This document shows, piece after piece, positions 28,601-41,200 of a stretch of DNA of 64,000 nucleotides; the first letter of the stretch is position 1; each line of letters begins with the position of its first letter. This stretch comes from Enoplosus armatus (Eukaryota; Chordata; Actinopteri; Centrarchiformes; Enoplosidae): positions 20,945,548 through 21,009,547 of the forward strand of contig NC_092190.1 in assembly GCF_043641665.1 (NCBI RefSeq), in the 5' to 3' direction. Made by a program: the position numbers and the translations under genes. Below the pieces are notes generated by a model. That model saw nothing but the letters and a program-made list of their open reading frames with translations. It was not told where the DNA came from and did not search any database.

Positions 28601-30286
28601 TTAATGTTTCCTGAAACATTCTGTGATGGTCACTTTCTTGCACATCATTGCTTGAAAGTCACCTTGAAAATGTTTCATTTCATTCAATTTTCCCACAGAA
28701 AGTTGTTATTCTTAATTTTTTACTCAAGCAACTGCTGTACTGCTGTCTATTTTTTGATTTGGTTTAGAGTGTTAATTCCTGCTCACCCAGAGGGTCAACT
28801 AATGTACATTTACTGTAATCATACTACAACGACCTCCTTAGAAGTAGCACTCTTTTTAAGTTATTTAAAAGTTATTTTTTGTTTCTTGAAGGAACAAATG
28901 TTCTTATAAATAAAAGTCAGACAGACACCGCATAAAGACAATCACAAGTCCCAGAGTCATGATTGCCCAAAAGGAAGCTGCTTTTCATATGACTGCACAC
29001 AATATTTTTCTTTCATTGAAATTTTCTTCAGAGCAAAAAGTGCAAAAATAACTTGTCCTTGTGATAAACAAGTGAGATATACTGTAATGTTTTCTTTAAT
29101 AGGTGACAAAGTTAACAAGTCTTTGCAGTTTGTATCAGCTGTATACATAATAATGTTGATGAAGTGTCCACTTTTTTCTTTTGTCTGTCTCCCTATGTTA
29201 GACCAAACAAATATAATCTTGCAGACAGGGGTCAGTTGGATTATCAGTGACCCCAGGCCATGACAGAGAGCTACAACATAAAGTTGTCAAGCTTGTGTCA
29301 AGACATTTATGCATCTCAACGTAAGCGTCTGGAACCTTTTATAGGGATGGCGGCATGCTGAGCACAAATGACCCGAGTTCCTTTCTATCAGCAACTGAGG
29401 TTACATGCACAAAATATTTGCCTTCATTTTAAACCCCAGTGCTATTGGAGAGACACTTGCACAAACCTCCTGTTCCTTTTATCACTAAGCTCCCATTAGC
29501 AGATGTCGAGGGTCTCTGTCAACTGATCACATAGGCAGTATGAGAAACCAGTCTGGACAAGAAAGTGAGGCCTGGATTACTGTGTAACCACAGAGCACTG
29601 AAAACAGGGGTCTTAACTGGACTGAATAATAAATGGCACCATGTAGAGAAGGGACAATGTATGCTGGGAGGTTTAGGGTACGTCCAAGCTAGTGGAAGAA
29701 AATATGCTGATGAATTTGCATGAAGTAATGCCTTGAATTTGACATTGTCTTGATCTAAATGTAAGACAAATTGTAAAACTTTCTTTAGTTTACATTTTAT
29801 GGGTTTGAATTTTGTTGCTTAGATACATTTTACCATTATCCCATGAAATAATACAATTACTGTAAATAGATACTGTTTATATTGATCATATATGCACAAT
29901 ATAAACAAGTCACACCAACTTTTCTTTAAAATTGGTATTATTAAAATTATTGCAGTGTAATGGGACCAATTTAATCCATTAAAGGGAATTCAGCACAACT
30001 ACTTATATTTCAAACCATCCCCACAAAATAGCATCCAGTTATTTTTGTTAAAAACTGAACTTAGGACTACAACTGTTGCTCCCTCTGCAGTGTCACACAG
30101 TTTGCAGTTTTTTATAGCTAGATCTGTAGTTGTCTTATTATCATGTTTTAACAAAGAGAACGAGTCAAGGGGAACAAATTGCCCTCCTCTGTAAAATACT
30201 GAAAGCATCAGTATTGTACACTGAAAGGAAAGGCTGTAATTCTAAGGTATCAGTCAGCAGGAGAGATCGCTTTTCACTGCTGTGAC

Positions 30287-30541
30287 AAAAGGAGAAGGAG
30301 GAGGAAGGAGGAGTTAGGAGAGGAAATATTGCCAGGGCAGCCAATGCGGAGCACACCTCCTCCTGCTCTCCCCCTTTACTCTTTTGAATGAGGCACTCCT
30401 CTTCACTTTTCCTCTCTGTCTAGTGGAGTGTGTGTAGAGACAGAGCTGGAAAGTGTGTGTGAGTGTAGTGGCCGTGTGGACATGTCATAGTTCACCTTGG
30501 GACTCTGATCTAGTGGGTGGACGTGGTCAAAACTTGATATT
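30287..30541 (+). promoter_or_regulatory. col18a1: Probable promoter 2 and 5' leader of the medium/long isoforms
   Basis: This AG-rich stretch directly precedes the long N-terminal exon. It contains a polypurine tract (30287-30323) with several GGAA cores, a CCAAT box at 30341-30345 and a pyrimidine-rich block at about 30357-30421. I see no convincing TATA box. An in-frame TGA at 30506-30508 closes the frame upstream of the first ATG, so the reading frame does not extend into an unseen upstream coding exon through this sequence. The transcription start is not determinable here. That collagen XVIII uses a separate promoter for its frizzled-containing forms is known for mammals and is applied here by inference. 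Confidence 0.5.
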
Positions 30542-32204
30542 ATGCCTAAGATGAGGACCCAGTTTGGAGTTTTGTTTTTGTTGGCCCTATGGGTGGTCTA
30601 CTCTGATGCTTGGTTCTGGTCCTGGACTGACTCTACAACTTTGGCCCCAACATTGGACAATGAGGGGTCTGGCAGTCCAGCAGGTAGTGGAGATCCACCA
30701 TCAGAGAATATTGCAGGGGTTGGAGCAGAGATCATTGATGAGAGACATGGGATCCAAAAGGTTGTGCAGACATGGGATGAGACCACTGAGGCTCCTCAAC
30801 TGACCACCCTAATACTGACAACAGAACCGGAGAATGTACGTGCATCAGAAAAGGGAACAGCACGGATTTCGTCACGCATACATAAACCTGGTAATGGCAC
30901 ATCTTCACTGAAGGGTATGGGTTCTGGAGGATCTGATCTTTTAAGGTTTACAGGAAATGAATCAGGACTTGGATCTGGGCTTGAGTCTGAATTGGCATCA
31001 GGCACTGGGTCAGGTCTTTGGTCTGAATCTGGATTTGCAACAGGAGCTGAAACTAGCTGGGGATCTGGCTTTGAAACACAGGGGTTTTCTGAGGAAAACC
31101 AACAAGGTCATAGGAGGTTAGATAATGGAGGCAGTGTAGTGTCCCAAACAAATGAACTAAAATTGAAGTTTCAAAAGAACGCTGGGATCATTCTTAACAG
31201 AACAGATGAAGGCCATGATCTTGGTAGCACAAAATCAGAGCAAAATCTTGATTTTTCTGTTGAAATCCCCAATATCACAAGAGGAAATGTATATCACAAC
31301 GGTAGCTCTAACTGGGATGCTAATGTCTTGAATTTCACAAAGTATTCTCATGAAAACTCTACCCCAGGAGATTTACTAACCCCAATTCTAGGCACCAACT
31401 CTGTAGACACTACCCAGGTAACTAAGGACAACCAACTAGAGGAAGTTACTTATTTACCAGCTGGTGAATCAACAGCTAGCCAGGAAGCTTTACCTAACCA
31501 AGTCTTACAGACTAGACAAGCTTCATTTGCTAGCCAGGCACTTTATACAACCCAAACACCAACTACTACCCAAGAAATGTTAATTATCCAACCACAAACA
31601 GCTAGCAAGAGACCAGACACTACCTTAATACCCACAGCTACTCATGTGCCTAGTCAAGAATCAGCAACTAGCCAGAAAGTGGTGACCAGCCAAATTGGTC
31701 ACATCTTAGATGCTACTCAAACATCAGTAAGTGAGCAAGAGCCTAGCCAAGCAACCTCAATTAGCCAGACAGCTGTAGGTAGATGGACAACAGCTGAAAG
31801 CCACACAGAATTAGTTAAATCAGCACAGGTGATAGAATCCCCACAATGCTTGTTGCTAGATACTGCTCTTCCTTTCTGCTCCTCCATGGTTGGGGAAAGG
31901 TTTGTTGTGCCCAATTACCTCAACCAGAGCAGTGTGGAGGAAGTCCAGGTACTCCTTAACGAATGGGCATGGCTGTTGAAGTCACATTGCCACCATAGTT
32001 TGGAGTGGTTTTTCTGCCTTCTCTTGGTACCAAAGTGTGGCTCTCTGGTCCCGCTGCCGGTGTTGCCTTGCCGGAGTTTCTGCGAAGTCTTGCTGGACAG
32101 TTGCTGGACGCTCCTGGATGAGGGACGCCTCCCTGTGGAGTGCCACACTCTACCAGACGAGGAGGATGATGGGTATCAGTGCTTGTCAGTTAGTAACCAG
32201 AAAG
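30542..32204 (+). CDS. col18a1: col18a1 exon: signal peptide, DUF959/mucin-like region and frizzled domain
   Basis: 554 codons plus one base, ending at donor AAAG|gtaatc (phase 1). Residues 1-23 form a signal peptide (hydrophobic [13 protein letters not shown], likely cut after SDA), followed by a Trp-rich WFWSW start. [10 protein letters not shown] at 55-64 is the DUF959 hallmark also found in human COL18A1. Residues 138-182 are Ser-Gly-rich, and 286-412 are rich in Ser/Thr-Gln pairs. Eight N-glycosylation sequons occur (N118, N139, N219, N244, N253, N264, N272, N461). The frizzled module spans about 436-547 with exactly ten cysteines (436, 446, 483, 492, 499, 510, 514, 521, 534, 547), including the [11 protein letters not shown] core. 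This domain type binds Wnt ligands, and its role in collagen XVIII is thought to be Wnt modulation. ATG 30542 is taken as the start; M4 (30551) is an equally plausible alternative. Confidence 0.96.
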
Positions 32205-35200
32205 GTAATCACTGGTTCAAATGAGTCCTAGTTTTGTGATTCATTTTGAACCAGTTTTCAATGTCCCTACTCCCCAGTTTGTCTGGTGTTTCCACCTACT
32301 ACCCAATACACCCCCCCCAAAAAATACATTCATCCCTATCAGCAAAATCAAAGACATTAACAATGCCTTGGTTACCATACAGCAAAATAATTCAGAAGAA
32401 AAATAAGCATGCTTCAAGTTTGTTCATTGCGTTGTTTAAAGGACGTTCTAACAAGCATGGTGCCAGCACTCTTTACAGTGTTGCATGTACAGTATGTGTT
32501 TCCCTTGTCCTTTGGATTGCATGTGACTTACTACTTGGAGGTCATTATAACACACACACACACACACACACTCACACACATGCACACAGAGTTCAGTGGG
32601 TTTGTGATTCATTACCAAACCCACTGATGTGTATTTCCTCTGTAAGTTATTTATTCGAAGGGTATATACAAGTTCAACTACAGAGTTCCTAAATGCAGAT
32701 TGTAGTAACATCAGGAAAAACAATCACATAAAAAACATCTTCTGTTTCCACACATAATTATTTATATGGAATAAAGTACAAATTATTTTTTAGTCAATGT
32801 GTTTTTCATACATACACATATATATGTCATATGTATGACTATTTTTTTCGGCTTCAGGTACGGTTGTAGTTTTTTTTTTGTAATACTTAGGAAATTGTAG
32901 TTTTCTTTTTCTCTTAGCCTTAATACATCTGAAATTGCATAAGACAGAGGCCCATCTTCTGTAAACAATTTGTGCATGAAATACTGTCGATAATTTGGCA
33001 TGTAGAATTGCATGTCTCTTTTGACAGCGAGTGGTTTGCAGGCAGTTTGATGTGCATTTGTCTGTCCAGGAATGGACAGATTAGGTTGTCATGCATGGGA
33101 AGCTGTCATGTTTGCATCAATGGTTTTCAGTGGGATGTCAGTGTGTACAACGGGGCTAGGCAAAAGTATTTATGACAGCTGGAAAGTTACTGGACACATT
33201 TAAACAAGTGAATATTTTATGGTAAAATAATGAATCACCATTAAAGGCACTTGATTCTATCTAATCTGGAGTGATGAGCATAATCTAGATTGTAGTTTAA
33301 TTCACTTGTGTGGCTGATGAACTCTTGCATGTCGTGCTTATAATTGCTGTATTTAGATTCAATAATGTCAAAATTCCAGTAAAACTAGTAGTTATACTGT
33401 AGTTTATAAATTGGTTGATGATATAATCCTAAACATTAATAGGACCAGTGTGTATTTGAGTGTGTTCTTCAGGAAGTACAGTGCATGCCCCTGATGACCT
33501 AAAACATGATGGAGAAAATGACTCAGATGTTCATTGCTGCCAGTCAGTGCTGATTCGAGTGAGAACATCCTGTATTCTTAGGTCTTTATCAAACAATCTA
33601 ATATGAGAAAATCTGTTTATTTGAGCAAATTGTGAGCGGCTTTATAGCCCATTCCTTTTTACTGGGCTACTGTCCTGCCCACCGGTCTCAGTTCAGATCA
33701 CTGGGAGTTCAAGACTGTGTCTTTTTACAGCTTCGCTATCTTTGTGACAGCTTGCTTCATTGACAGACATGAGTGGACAAGATGTCTCTGGTTCCAGGAC
33801 TAAGTGACACATGTGGTCTCAAATAGATTTGTGTTTGTTTGAATTGTTTTAACTTCCTGTGTGTTGGTGTGCAAGGCGGTGTGGTTTTCTAATCAGGGTG
33901 TTTAGGGCTCATATGTTGTCTTGTAAATTACACAAACGTGTAGCCTAGTTTTAGCTTTTCTGACGCTTACTGCATAGCTTCACACAGCTTCTATTGTTTG
34001 ACGCTAGTGTTAAGTGAGGCCGAAGGAGTTTTTAACTGCTCCATATACGTGTTTGGGAATGCTCAAAAAATTGACCTTAGGCAAATCAAAAAGTATGCTG
34101 TTGCTGCCATCTTTACACCCCAAGGACAGTTTTTATCGGCTCTCCAGAAGCTGGTTCACCACCAAGCGTGCATGTTGGGTATCACCTGTTAGAGTGCTTT
34201 CAGTCACTCTAAATCATTTGTGGATAGACAGAAAGCCACTGCACTCAAGACCATCTGGTATCACTCATTCAAACACAGCAGTCTTAAAAATCTTCCAATG
34301 GACGCTGCTTGTTAGAGTGATGGTTAAGATGGAACCCTGAGGCTGAATAGACTTGATGTAACATATTACTTTGCTATTGAGTTACTACTCTCCCTGTGAG
34401 GTCTCTGCCCCAAATCCTGAAGATAACTGATGAACTTCAGAGTCAATTAGACGTTGCCTATGGGCAGTATAACCCCACATGGTTTCTGTTTACAAAATGC
34501 CTCATGTGCCTTTGCCAATGCTAACAGGTTTGTGGGCTTTGGCTTAAAACTGAATGAAGTCACACATAAAATGCCAATATAATGTGTTACAAAGCTCTGT
34601 AAATGTGTTCCCTAATACCAGAGATGCCTTATTTCCCAGGTTATTAGCCCAATAGCACTATCTTGGGCAGTTTTCTACTGCATCTACTCGCTTACAAGTT
34701 CTTTGACTTCATTAATTCACTGATCAGAACCCCTACTATGCAGTGTCTGGGAAGCTTCAGACACTTCACTATCTGCAGCTGTGTTTGCTTGACATGTGGG
34801 AGGAGGGCACTTATATTCTCCTATTGTTTTGGCACTTAATACCACCCCACTCCTACATCATTTAATTATGACCTGTCATGCAAGAATGTCTCATGATATA
34901 CTTACATATTTTTGAGTTGGTATTTTGGATGAAATTGAAGTTAACTGTCATTGTCATGGGGCAAGAAACACAATGGAACAGTTTACACTCTTAAATACTA
35001 CTTGAGTGTAGCCTAGATATGTATATGTGGGAGATTGCTGTGGGAAGATTGCAGAGATATATGTGTGTGCACGGAAAAAAAATCTGTCAGATGTGATCCT
35101 TTTACGGGGGGGGGGGGGGTCCCTGTGGTAAGATGGGATTGTTAGGGCACAATAGCCCTTTTAATGATGTTTTTCCATGGTTACCAGTCTCCTGCTTGAA

Positions 35201-38200
35201 AGATGAGCAGTCATTCATATCAGGGTCTAGAGGTCAACTGCAATTTATTTTGGTTAGTTCCTGACGGTAAAACTATATCCTGTACGAGAAACTCCAGTAC
35301 TCAGTTTAGGCTGTATAATCGATATTAAATGGTATCCTGTCACCTCTGTGGTGGTCTAAAAACATGAAAAGCAGGTTTTCCTGTTAAGAAAACACTTCTT
35401 TTTTGGTGGTATCTGAATGTGTGTGTACATTTAGTTTGTGTTTTGTGGCTTGAACACCCTTTTGGTGGTCTGACACTGATTTGTAGCACCATGGGTCCAT
35501 TGAGCCGAGATTGATATTGTATCTCATGACAGGAAGGCCCAAAGCTGGCTCCAGTTCGTCAGCGTGCTGCTTGCCAGGGAATAATTTTGAGTTGGCTCTC
35601 AGGGGGGTTCCAATTATGGGCACAGTGTAGTCCGACTTCTTTGCTGCCAGAAACTCATTGCCCCCTCTGGTTTGTGTTGCACTAGTACAAAATGAGAACT
35701 GATGAGGCAGTGTTGCAAAACACAGTGCAGAAGCACAGGGATGTCTTGAGCTAGATGTTATCCCAATTGTGACACAAAGATCTAACGCATTTTGAATCTA
35801 TGCCTGCAGAAGCATTTCCCCTGCGTCTCTGTGAATATCACACAATATTTTCTTCCAGAGTTTGAAAAAGACATATTTATGAAGCTAGCGGTATGTGGCA
35901 AAGGGTTTGTGTACAACCTGCATGTTGCCTCAAAAGCTCATCACTTACAGGTAGAGAACTTGAACAGTATCATATTACTCCTTCCCCGGAGAACAAAGTG
36001 CACAGCTTGTGGTAGAACCGTCTTCCTTTTTGTGGTTTGAGAATTACAGTTCAATCTTCAGGGCGAGCCAACATGAAATCTCCTTCCTGGACTATGATGT
36101 GGTTTTTGGTTTGATATCTTTTTCCGAGCATTCTGCATCATCAGGTCAAAGATACTGCAAAATTTGCCCGGGTGTTCTCAGAATATCCTTTGGCGAAAGA
36201 AAGGACCATTTATTCATGGTGTTGTCCTGTGTTCTTTTTTGTTTTCAGTGTAGCGGCACATAAGATGGGACACCTTGTAGTGCAACTGTTTTTGTTACAG
36301 AGCTATTAGACAATAGTTACTCATATATATGCCACTATGGATTTTATGTTGTAATATGGTACCATATCTCCTAGCATAACATAAAATTAGTAGTGCTGAT
36401 ATGTCTTTTGTGCACCTGTGTGCACCAATGATTATATTCTTTTCAGCAACAACATGTGCATTTACAGGTAAAATGCATTTGTCATATCCCCTTTAACCCT
36501 GCAAGTAGCCAGACATACATTTTACCATAAGATCAAGCAGGGATCAAATAAGCAGAAAGCAAACACAACCACCATATCATGTGACCAAATTGAATTACCT
36601 TTACTTTGAAATCATTTGGCTGTCAAGCACTACAGACGTATGTTGCAAGTCCGGGGATACAATCATGGGATAGTAATTGTCATGTCTCCAAAGGTGAACT
36701 CTGACACTCCAAACACAAGTCAGACCACTGACCAGCTTTTTTGCAGAGTGAGGGGAGAGATCATTGCCCTTGTCAGCAGGCCTCAAGGGATGTTTTAAAT
36801 GGTGATGGAGCGTGGTCAGTGAAACCGCAACACTTTCTGGGACTGTCCAGATGTTTTCCCATAGATTATACAGGATCCCATACTTCCCAAAAGCTGTATA
36901 TACAGTGTGCGACTGTATATACAGCTTTATCAACGGGGTATCACAATCTCTGGTACCCCATCTTGGAATGTTAGCACAGGAAAAAAGAGTTGCGTTCCTG
37001 GTCAGTAAGCGGCCATCTTGACGAGAGCACCATAAACCCAGCACCACTCCATTCATCAACAGCCCCTTTCTATGCCCGATTGGCCTCAAAGCTGTCATTG
37101 GTTAACAAAAGCTATTTGGAAAACCTGAATTGAGATTGCACTTAAAATGCTAATGGTGACCCTTTTGTATACCCAACAATTTTTGATCTCTGAGAGGGAA
37201 TGGCTGGCTGGCCCTTTGCTGACAATGCAGGCACATTGAACAGGCCTCAGCAAAAGCATTCCTTTGCCAGCCTAAAGCAGGTCAAACCTTTTCATCTGCT
37301 TTAGATCCGGTAATGAAATTGTCTTTATTTACATGTCTTTCTTTTTTCTTTACTGGCATCTGGCACAATTACATCAGAATACTTTTCAGATTTGTAGTAA
37401 ATAGTGATTCTTTTTGCATGTAGTTGATCATTGTCTGGTTCACATGGATGTTTCTTCTTTCTGGACATCTGGTCGCGGTGAGTGATGACTAATAGGTGAG
37501 ATATTTCTCTAATGAGGGGTTTGGGAAGCTTGAAACTTGAGTGCACGTGTGAGGATGTCTGCTGGTCATTTGGCAAAAGCTTGAGAAAATCAGATGTTTG
37601 AATTATAGTATAAAGAGACGGAGGGACAAATAGGCTCTGTTTGAAAGATGTGCCTCACATTCCAGGTTATTGCAGACCTTGAAGTTTAATCTGCACAAAA
37701 ATTAAATGTTTTCTAATTTATGCTGAACTAATTGCATTTTTCTTGCAAATTATTGAGGTGAATTCCAGCTAGAGACATTTTTCAGTACTAATGTTGTCAT
37801 TCAGAGCAAATTCATTCTCATTACTTTTCATTGCATAAAGAGTTACAGTACATGCTCAGGAGTGTTTCTGCTTTGAAGATAGCTCACATGTCAGCTTCAG
37901 CACCCGAAGCAGGAGGATTGCAAATTAAAATGGTGTGCTTTCCCACATGATGGATTTTACCATTGAATTGCTACAACATTAGGCCATTTTCAGTCCTGCT
38001 CTGGCAGAGGTTGTGCATGTTAAGAGGGAACCAGGATCAGACATGTGAGCACAGGCCCACTGAGGAGACCCTTGAGGTTTCTCATTCTGACTTTATCAGA
38101 GTAAACATCTGGTTGGCCTGCTGCAAATGAAGTTTATTGTTAACTGCCATCCATGCAGGAGCCACGGACCCACAGTCTACCTAAGGTGCTCTGAACCTGG

Positions 38201-41200
38201 GACTCTGGGACTGTCTGCGTCTGTCATTTCATGGTTAACTTTTTTCTAATTTAGGTAGAAAATGTCTCTTCTATGCTGAGGTCTTGTTTGTCTCAGGATG
38301 TTACATTTCAAAAAGCTCAATCAAGGTTTTATCAATCAGAATCAGAAACTGTTTATTGCCAAGTAATATACATTACAAGGAATTTGCCGTGGTCTGATGG
38401 TCAAGTGACATGTAAGAGCATGATTGAATAAGTACATATTAAAATGTGCAGTCCTCTTAGTGATATATCTTCAGAAATGTCTGTCTGATTGGTGTGGAAA
38501 GTATTTTTATTGCTGTCCTGTTACTAGGACAGCTTGGCTTGACTGGGCCCTCTGTTAGCTCAGATTCAAATGAAAGCATCCACAGTTCTCAGACAGCATG
38601 CAGAATATTCAGCCTCGTGTTTGTGGTTGTACAGTGAAAAGCAGGACCTCGAGTTCAGCTAAACACCTCGTGTGTTTAAGCTTTTAACAAAGCCAACTGA
38701 CAACCCCACTGATCTCCAGCACTCAGGGCAGTGGGGAGGCTTTGAACTGAGCAATAGAGCTTGCACATTAGTCGCCAGGTGGTAAACCAAAGCATTTCTT
38801 CAAAGCCCCAGAAACTACGGCAAGTGTTCTCCCAAAACAGTGATTTTTGTGATTTCTCTTTTAGCATGAGGAAACATTATTTTTGATCAAAACAGAAAGG
38901 TTTTGTCTATCTGCACCATGAATGTGAATGACTACACATCGGTCTTTGTGTTCCATGTATTCTAGCGTCCAATTATTATGCACTGACCTCGCCAGAGTCA
39001 CCCAGGGTGATGGAAGAATGAGCAAAGATATGCAGGAGGCCCAGCTGTTGGTCCCTGTGTGCCCTGGAGCATTGACATTTAGCAGATGTCACACAAGTCG
39101 GAAGAGTTTTTTCTGATTTTTTTTTTGTGTCTTCAGGAATGTGATGCATAGATATCCATCTTTAAACTATTCTGCGCACAGTAGATTGATCAGCACTTGA
39201 TCAGCGATTTTGTGCCATAGAGATTTACAGAGAACTCATCTAGTGGCTGTATCTCTGCGTGTTTTCAGCCCTTCTGACACAGTTGTTTGGCAGTCCCTTC
39301 TATCAGTACGTTAAATAATAAGGCATAAACCTTTTTTAGGTAAATACAGCAGAAATATGAAGATTTTGTCCCCGTCTTTTGTCCCCGTCCTTGTCATATT
39401 GTATAGATTCTATGAAGTTAACTCTCAAGTCACATCTTCATGTGCTGTATCGTCTGGACTATGCCTTACATCTCCCTTCAGTTTAGGAAGTCGAAGTTGG
39501 AAATGGGCCTTGCAATGTCTGCTAAAGTGATCTTCTTTTCTTAGTCTCATATGGCCCATCTTTTGCCTTTTTTGGGGATGTCAACCCTTTCCATATTTCA
39601 GTCTAGGAGCTATGAAATGTTTTGTTTGTTTGTGGTCCCCAAGCAGTCGCTTTGCCAACGTTTCTCAAAAAAGCTTGCAGTTTGGTTGGAGGCAGTTGTG
39701 GTAACTTTGAACTTACATTTTATGAAATGTGATTTTCTATTTTGTTCTAGCACAACAAATACTCCAAATACTACAGTCCTGTGCAAGTAACAGCAGTTGT
39801 TCCTGCATCCATCAGGCACATTCACTTTAAGTCAACCCCCAACAGCCTAATAGATCCTGGTCTAACATCAAACCCTGCCATGCAGCCCTCCCTTCTAACC
39901 TCCAATATAATTCATGCATATTGTGGCCTTACATCCTTTTTCTCTCCCCCTCTAGAAGACAGTGGAGTCTCCCTGCTACAGCTGATTGGGGATCCTCCTC
40001 CAAATGAGATCACCCGGGTCTACGGGCCCGACAACAGCCCTGGCTACGTCTTTGGCCCGGATGCCAACACAGGCCAGCTGGCCCGCGCCCACCTGCCGAG
40101 CCCATTCTACCGAGACTTCGCTCTCATCTTCAACCTGAAACCCACCTCTGACAGGGGCGGCGTCATCTTCTCCGTCACAGATGCCTCACAGCAGATCATG
40201 TATGTGGGTGTTAAACTGTCAGCCGTGCAGGGCGGCAACCAGAATGTCATCCTGTACTACACAGAGCCCGACTCACAGCAGTCATATGAGGCGGCCAGGT
40301 TCCTTGTTCCCTCCATGAGGGATACCTGGACTCGTTTTGCCATCGCTGTGAGGGATGACAAGGTGATGTTCTACCTCAACTGTGACAGCGACCCTCGAGT
40401 GATGCGCATTGAGAGGTCCCCGGACGAGATGGAGCTGGAGGCGGGTGCTGGGGTCTTTGTTGGGCAAGCTGGAGGAGCTGATCCTGAGAGGTTTCTGGTG
40501 TGTACGCGGACTTTGTCAATATTCAGACCCATGAAATCAGGAATTAAATCATTTGAGGGCTAAAAGATATACTATATTAATTTTGAAAGCTTTCATAGTA
40601 GATAAAGAAATATTTTCATGACGCTTCTGAAGTGAATAAGTCGACTAAGACTAATTCTTGTGTTGGAGTCAGAGGACTGCACATCTCACATTCCCTAGTA
40701 CTTCTTTATAGAACCAACTGCGACGAGACAGTGAAGTTTTGGAAAACTTCGTTATAGTGTTTTGAATTTCCATAGTCAATCATGTGAAACGCCTTGGCTG
40801 AATGACTCTCATATGATTTGATTGCTCAAATTGGCCTACTCTAAACCATAACATAAATGTCTACCTCACCTCACCATCTTCTTGGTGTCTGCAAATAATT
40901 GGAAGACCTCACAGTTGGAATGTAATTAACTTCAGTCATTTGACTGCTGTAAATCCCAGCAGTTGACCGCAACAACTGTTGACCTTAGCTGTTTAAGGGT
41001 TATAGTAGTTCACCCATGGCTACCTGCACAGAGACAACAACTGCATGCATACAATCAGTGATAATTGTTCATTCTGCTTCTGTGCGTGCAACTAATTACT
41101 TTTAAAATATAAACCATGGGCAGTAGGTACAGCACAGTTTTTCTGTCTCGCACAAATCAAAACAAGAAAAGTAAAAGGGGAAAACCACAATACTCTGTGT

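Larger units (their letters stand above)
1..30340. other. Non-coding region upstream of the col18a1 medium/long promoter
   Basis: No open reading frame here shows a recognisable domain, a believable exon with flanking splice sites, or similarity to the short-isoform first exons of collagen XVIII. In mammals the short isoform starts from a promoter tens of kilobases upstream of the medium/long promoter, so this stretch is plausibly that intron; this is inference. The DNA is AT-rich with simple repeats and transposon relics, which are listed separately. I see no RNA gene, but small ncRNAs and enhancers cannot be excluded by eye. Confidence 0.6.
32205..39955 (+). other. col18a1: Intron of 7.75 kb between frizzled and TSPN exons
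   Basis: Bounded by gtaatc and a ctctccccctctag acceptor. It contains a CA microsatellite (32550-32589), a G14 run (35106-35119), a strong hairpin (36890-36928) and a repeat fragment (38331-38398). No exon with collagen XVIII similarity is visible inside it. Confidence 0.85.

Noticed and set aside
32246..32692. 148-codon plus-strand frame after the frizzled exon
   Set aside because: Intronic and crosses the CA repeat; no similarity to anything recognised.
36601..37098. 165-codon minus-strand open frame in an intron
   Set aside because: No recognisable domain or splice context. It spans the inverted repeat at 36890-36928, which explains the repeated peptide words. Likely chance or repeat-derived.
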